In this document: positions 13,379 to 16,062 of the stretch, piece after piece
Numbering within the stretch: position 1 is the first letter of the stretch
Layout: each line of letters opens with the position of its first letter
NCBI GenBank assembly: GCA_002427815.1
Contig: DIZF01000069.1
Coordinates: forward strand, 1 to 16,062
DNA from: Ramlibacter tataouinensis
Lineage (GTDB): Bacteria > Pseudomonadota > Gammaproteobacteria > Burkholderiales > Burkholderiaceae_C
Direction: 5' to 3'
Length of the DNA stretch: 16,062 bases
Position numbers and translations under genes: made by a program
The notes under the pieces: model-generated
Told to the model about the DNA's origin: nothing
Database searches by the model: none
Seen by the model: only the letters and a program-made list of their open reading frames with translations

Positions 13379-13464
13379 GGATAACGAATAGCGTTTATCT
13401 GACGCCGAGATGAAGGCAGTCGAAGGCACGAGCGGTGCATGGCGTCAGATAAACCTCGTTGGAC
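13379..13464 (-). other. attC-like recombination site 3 with a perfect 14-base stem
   Basis: Read on the minus strand, it opens with GTCCAAC (perfect RYYYAAC) and closes with GTTATCC (weak GTTRRRY). Inside is a perfect 14-base inverted repeat, GTTTATCTGACGCC at 13393-13406 and its complement at 13441-13454, around a 34-base loop. Outside it, AACGA and TCGTT also pair, which gives the two-stem, spacer and loop plan of attC. The closing GTTATCC begins the HEPN cassette and matches that cassette's own attC opening. An alternative is a terminal structure of the neighbouring IS91-type element. Confidence 0.6.
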
Positions 13465-13713
13465 TGGACCGCCGGGGTGGCGGTGGCATGGGCAGTGTAA
13501 GTTTCACAGGCACTGTTTGGCAATGCGAATGCGCTGCGAGCGTGGGTGTTGGGCGCTGCTGTGGCCATTTGGCTGCGCAACGCAAGCACGCGCCTGGTGT
13601 TTGAGGCTCGCCGCAGGCGGCTGAGCTGGCGCTGCTTGGCCGCCGGCGCGCACGCTGTCCGCCCTGCGCGCGAGAGCGAGGACTTGGGCGAGGTGGCCAG
13701 GTGCGAGCTGCGC
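13465..13713. other. Region between transposase stop and attC-like site 3
   Basis: No convincing gene. A 21-base hairpin at 13606-13626 (stem GCTC-GCCGC, two-base loop, GCGGC, one bulged T, GAGC) lies about 90 bases downstream of the transposase stop. It could belong to the origin end (oriIS) of the IS91-type element or be a terminator. A short open frame on the minus strand here (13395-13589) has no recognisable features. Confidence 0.3.
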
Positions 13714-14913
13714 TCACGGAGGCCCTCGGCACGATGCGGCGGACGCAGCCTGGGCTTGCCCGCGCAGGGGCAACAGCACCTGCAGCGTCAACCAGTGCCC
13801 GGTCTTGCAATGCGGGCAGCGGTCGATCTCGATGGCGGCCACGCGGCGCATGAAGGCCTGCGCGTCCTCGCGCGCCTGCGGATTGGGCGCTGGCATGGCC
13901 AGCAGCTGGCGCGCACGTGCCAGCCGCTCGGCCTTGGCCGCCGGCGCCAGCAGCCCATAGTGGCGGATGCGCTTGAAGCCCGCAGGCAGCACGTGCTGCA
14001 GCAAGCGCCCAATGAACTGCGTACCGTCCAGTGCGATCGTGCGCTTGCCACCGGTGGCAAGCGCACGCACGCGCAGGCGCACCTCGTCGCCATCGATGGC
14101 CACCAGCCGCTCGTTGCCGATGGCCGTGCGGTGCGTGTAGCGTGCCAGGTAGTCCAGCACCGCTGCGGGCCCGGCCAGTGGCGTCTTGGCGTACACCACC
14201 CAGTCGCGCTGGCGCAGCGTCTGCACGCGCTGGCGTCGCGCACTGCCCGTGGCGGCCGGATCGCGTGGCAGCACGCCTGCGTCGCTGGCGTCTTGCAGCG
14301 CCTGGATGAACTTGCCGCGAAACACCCGCGACAGCGCCTGCACCGGGAACAGGAAGTTGGGCGAGCGCTTGGGCTCGATCCAGGACGCCGTGCCCTGGGC
14401 ACGGGCATCGCTGCTCAGTGCCCCGCAGGCCATCAGCGCATGCACATGCAGGTGGCGGCGCAGGTCCTGCGTCCAGGTGTGCAGCACCAGCGTGAAGGCG
14501 CCGATGCCGCCCAGCCAGCGCACATCGGCGGCGAACTCGGTCAGCGTGGCCGCGGTGCACTGCATCAGTGTGTCGTACACCCAGCGCGGATGCATGGCGG
14601 CCAGCGCATTGAGTTCGTGCGGCAGCGTGAAGACCAGGTGGCAGTACGGCACGTCCAGCAGCTCGGCCAGGCGCGCGGCGCGCCAAGCCTCTCGCGCTTG
14701 AGTCTGGCACTGGGGGCAATGGCGGTTTCGGCACGAATGCCAGCGCCACTGCTGGGCCCCGCAACCGTCGCAGCGCAGCTGCTGGCCGCCCAGGGCCGGG
14801 GTGCGGCAGGCAACGATGGCGCGCCAGGCCCGCGCCTGCGGCGTGCTCAGGGCGTGTGCGCGCAGATACTGTGGCCCGAAGTGCCGCAGCACCTGGGCCA
14901 GTGTGGCCGCCAT
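13714..14913 (-). CDS. IS91-family rolling-circle (HUH/Y2) transposase
   Basis: A 399-residue transposase. The N-terminal zinc-binding region has CDGCG (48-52), C61 and C66-P-Q-C69. The HUH metal motif is in RRHLHVHALM (152-161), and the catalytic tyrosines Y255 and Y259 are in LDYLARYTHR, spaced Y-x3-Y as in two-tyrosine IS91 enzymes rather than single-tyrosine ISCR proteins. A second CPHC pair (366-369) is near the C-terminus. The protein nicks single strands and drives rolling-circle transposition. All key residues are present, so it looks intact. It starts 9 bases after the recombinase stop and is probably co-transcribed with it. Confidence 0.92.
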   Translation of the reverse strand: MAATLAQVLRHFGPQYLRAHALSTPQARAWRAIVACRTPALGGQQLRCDGCGAQQWRWHSCRNRHCPQCQTQAREAWRAARLAELLDVPYCHLVFTLPHELNALAAMHPRWVYDTLMQCTAATLTEFAADVRWLGGIGAFTLVLHTWTQDLRRHLHVHALMACGALSSDARAQGTASWIEPKRSPNFLFPVQALSRVFRGKFIQALQDASDAGVLPRDPAATGSARRQRVQTLRQRDWVVYAKTPLAGPAAVLDYLARYTHRTAIGNERLVAIDGDEVRLRVRALATGGKRTIALDGTQFIGRLLQHVLPAGFKRIRHYGLLAPAAKAERLARARQLLAMPAPNPQAREDAQAFMRRVAAIEIDRCPHCKTGHWLTLQVLLPLRGQAQAASAASCRGPP

Positions 14914-14922
14914 GGCCTGGCT

Positions 14923-15802
14923 CTACTGCTGCGCTGTCGCGGTGTGCTGTGGCAGTGCGGCCAGCAAGGCCAGCGGGGTGCGCCGGGCGCCATCGGGCAC
15001 TTCGGGACGGGCCAGGTGCAGGTAGCGCGCCGTGGTGCTCAGGTAGCCGTGGCCGAGCCACTGCGACAGGCAGTGCAGATCGACACCGGCCTCCAGCAGA
15101 TGGGTCGCATAGCAGTGGCGCAAGGTATGAATGCCGCCGCGCTTGGTGATGCCGGCAGCGTCACGCGCCAGGTAGTACCAGCGCTGGGCGCTCTTGGTAT
15201 CGAGGGCCCGGCTGGCGTCGCGCTTGGCCGGGAACAGCCAGTGGACCGGGCGTTCGGCGCGCCAGTAGCTGCGCAGCACCTGGAGCACTTCGGCGCTCAG
15301 GGGCACATAGCGGTCGCGTGCGCCCTTGCCTTGCACGACGCGCACGCACATGCGGTCGGCCGCGCTGTCGATGCTCGGGGCGCAGCGCGCACAGCTCGCT
15401 CACACGCAGACCCAGCGCGTAGGCGCAACTGAGCAGGGCGCGCGCCTTCAGGTGCGGCGCGCACGCCAGCAGCGCCGCGATCTCGGCGCGCGACAGGATC
15501 TCGGGCAGGCGCTGGGGCGCCGCGGCCAGCGGGATCTGAAACGCCTCGCCGTCCAGGCCCAGCACCTGGCCGTACAGGAAGCGAAACGCGCAGCCGTATT
15601 GGTTGACGCTGGAGCGCGCGAGATGGCGCTCGCGCAGCAGGTGCAGCAGGTAGCGCTGCACTTGGTCGGCGTTCAGCTGCTCGGGGCTGCGCCGGTAGTG
15701 GCGCGCCAAGCCGGCAACGGCCTGGATGTAGGACTGTTGCGTGCGCTGCGCCATGCCGCGTAGCACCAGTGCGTCGAGCATGCGCTGTCGAAGTGGGGTC
15801 AT
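14923..15802 (-). pseudogene. Tyrosine recombinase/integrase, frame broken
   Basis: The first frame starts at 15802, with GAGGAG six bases upstream. It encodes the SAM-like core-binding domain (MTPLRQRMLDALVLRG...) and the first catalytic Arg (R133 in YALGLRVSEL) up to RPEH, then becomes Arg-rich and nonsensical. The matching continuation lies one base over, from about 15371 to the stop at 14923: VVQGKGARDRYVPL, then HTLRH (His-x-x-Arg), then LGHGYLSTTARYLHL (His...Tyr). The expected RPEH-IDSA joint points to a two-base loss at about 15371-15373. Without frameshifting the product lacks Lys, His, Arg and Tyr catalytic residues. A programmed +1 shift is possible but has no clear slippery sequence. 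It is not of the integron IntI type as far as I can see. Confidence 0.8.
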
Positions 15803-16062
15803 CACCGTCTCCTCGATGAATACGGGCACATGCCCGCATCGATCAAGGTACCCCCGCCGCATCGCCCACTGCCCTTGCGGCAGCGACCACCACCACTACC
15901 GCGTCAGCGGTTTAGTTCAACTCAATATAGACCGCGCACCCTGCGGTCTAATCTGGCGCCTGCGGCCTACATCGGCGAACCCCGCAGCGCAGGTTCTTGA
16001 TTCAGAACGACTTTCCTGCATTTGTTGTTTATCCTCCCGCAGTAGTGTCCGGTTTAATTGAT
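15803..16062. other. Upstream flank of the recombinase, no gene seen
   Basis: About 260 bases without a supported gene. It includes a hairpin CGGGCA-ca-TGCCCG at 15823-15836, flanked by GATG and CATC, directly upstream of the recombinase ribosome-binding site. A second perfect hairpin is at 15928-15950. Either could be part of the terIS end of the IS91-type element. The window ends in an A+T-richer stretch. Confidence 0.4.
15928..15950. repeat. Perfect 8-base inverted repeat (hairpin)
   Basis: TAGACCGC and GCGGTCTA are exact reverse complements separated by the 7 bases GCACCCT. There is no T-run after it on either strand, so it is not a typical terminator. Its position about 130 bases upstream of the recombinase start makes it a candidate for an IS91-type end structure. 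Confidence 0.4.

Larger units (their letters stand above)
10573..13464 (-). mobile_element. Integron gene-cassette array without integrase in the window (CALIN-like)
   Basis: Three attC-like sites in one orientation, and one possible half site, separate minus-strand genes. Predicted cassettes are 12223-13384 (HEPN-like gene), 11495-12222 (uncharacterised gene) and one opening at 11494 (MAPEG and YdhR-like genes). In each case the cassette's first bases are the reverse complement of the start of its own attC: 11 bases for the first, 8 for the second, 7 for the third. This is the expected outcome of IntI-mediated cassette insertion. No intI gene or attI site lies in the window. Base composition falls in the first cassette (28 of 60 G+C at 12421-12480). 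The array ends next to an IS91-type element. Confidence 0.75.
13714..15802 (-). mobile_element. IS91-family element core: tyrosine recombinase plus HUH transposase
   Basis: The core holds a frameshifted tyrosine recombinase gene followed 9 bases later by an intact IS91-type transposase, both on the minus strand. Paired recombinase and transposase genes are a known arrangement for a subgroup of IS91 elements. These elements move by rolling-circle transposition, have no classic terminal inverted repeats and make no target duplication. The exact ends cannot be read here. The left flank carries hairpins at 15823-15836 and 15928-15950. G+C is high, like the chromosome. Confidence 0.8.

Noticed and set aside
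13393..13454. The 14-base inverted repeat as a CRISPR or rho-independent terminator
   Set aside because: There is only one pair of arms in inverted orientation, a 34-base loop and no T-run.
13445..15061. A 538-codon minus-strand frame overlapping the transposase
   Set aside because: Its product is Arg/Ala/Pro rich with no motif, while the true transposase frame has the zinc, HUH and two-tyrosine motifs.
13546..15432. A 628-codon open frame on the plus strand
   Set aside because: It is antisense to the IS91 transposase and recombinase, which have clear motifs; high G+C produces long empty frames on the opposite strand.
14923..15802. The tyrosine recombinase as the integron integrase
   Set aside because: It sits in the IS91 element, is frameshifted, and the extra IntI-specific segment was not seen, so it is unlikely to act on the attC sites.
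15741..16061. A 106-codon plus-strand frame at the window end
   Set aside because: It overlaps the recombinase start in antisense and has no recognisable domain or ribosome-binding site.
16030..16062. Terminal bases of another insertion sequence at the window end
   Set aside because: The AGTGTCCGG-type string reminded me of IS ends, but no second end or transposase is in view.

Overview
The window is about 16 kb of high-G+C DNA (for example 43 of 60 bases are G or C at 3661-3720). Gene content, codon use and the repeated pattern of short overlaps or ATGs placed just behind a -10 box fit a beta-proteobacterium of the order Burkholderiales. That placement is inference from the sequence alone. 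No rRNA, tRNA or CRISPR array was seen.

Left part (1-5570): ordinary accessory metabolism. An alpha/beta-hydrolase-like protein whose nucleophile elbow looks altered converges on an SMP-30/gluconolactonase-type protein. A FabG-like SDR reductase is divergent from the latter. Next comes a MarR-GNAT fusion regulator with a CTTG-N7-CAAG palindrome just upstream, then an EamA-type exporter and a split pair of chromate-transporter half proteins that overlap by ATGA.

Middle part (5587-10129, all minus strand): a long co-directional run. In transcription order it is a compact ferritin-like protein of the EncFtn (encapsulated ferritin) type, a GNAT acetyltransferase joined to it by a GTGA overlap, a small GDCCVxC cysteine-rich protein, a D-2-hydroxyacid dehydrogenase, a small two-helix membrane protein, two more membrane proteins (one DUF2784-like), a BEM46-like alpha/beta hydrolase and a PaaI-type thioesterase. 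No encapsulin shell gene is next to the ferritin.

Right-centre (about 10.57-13.46 kb, minus strand): the most interesting region. It reads as an integron gene-cassette array without an integrase in the window. Three attC-like sites (13379-13464, 12217-12306, 11489-11569) and one possible half site (10573-10597) lie in the same orientation. The 7-11 bases that open each cassette are the exact reverse complement of the start of that cassette's own attC, which is the hallmark of cassette structure. The cassettes carry a lower-G+C HEPN-like protein, a second uncharacterised protein with an Arg/His-rich motif, and a third cassette with a MAPEG membrane protein plus a YdhR-like small protein.

Right end (13.7-15.8 kb): an IS91-family rolling-circle (HUH, two-tyrosine) transposase preceded by a tyrosine recombinase whose frame is broken between its first catalytic arginine and the remaining catalytic residues. 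This element lies beside the outermost attC-like site and appears to cut off the upstream end of the array.
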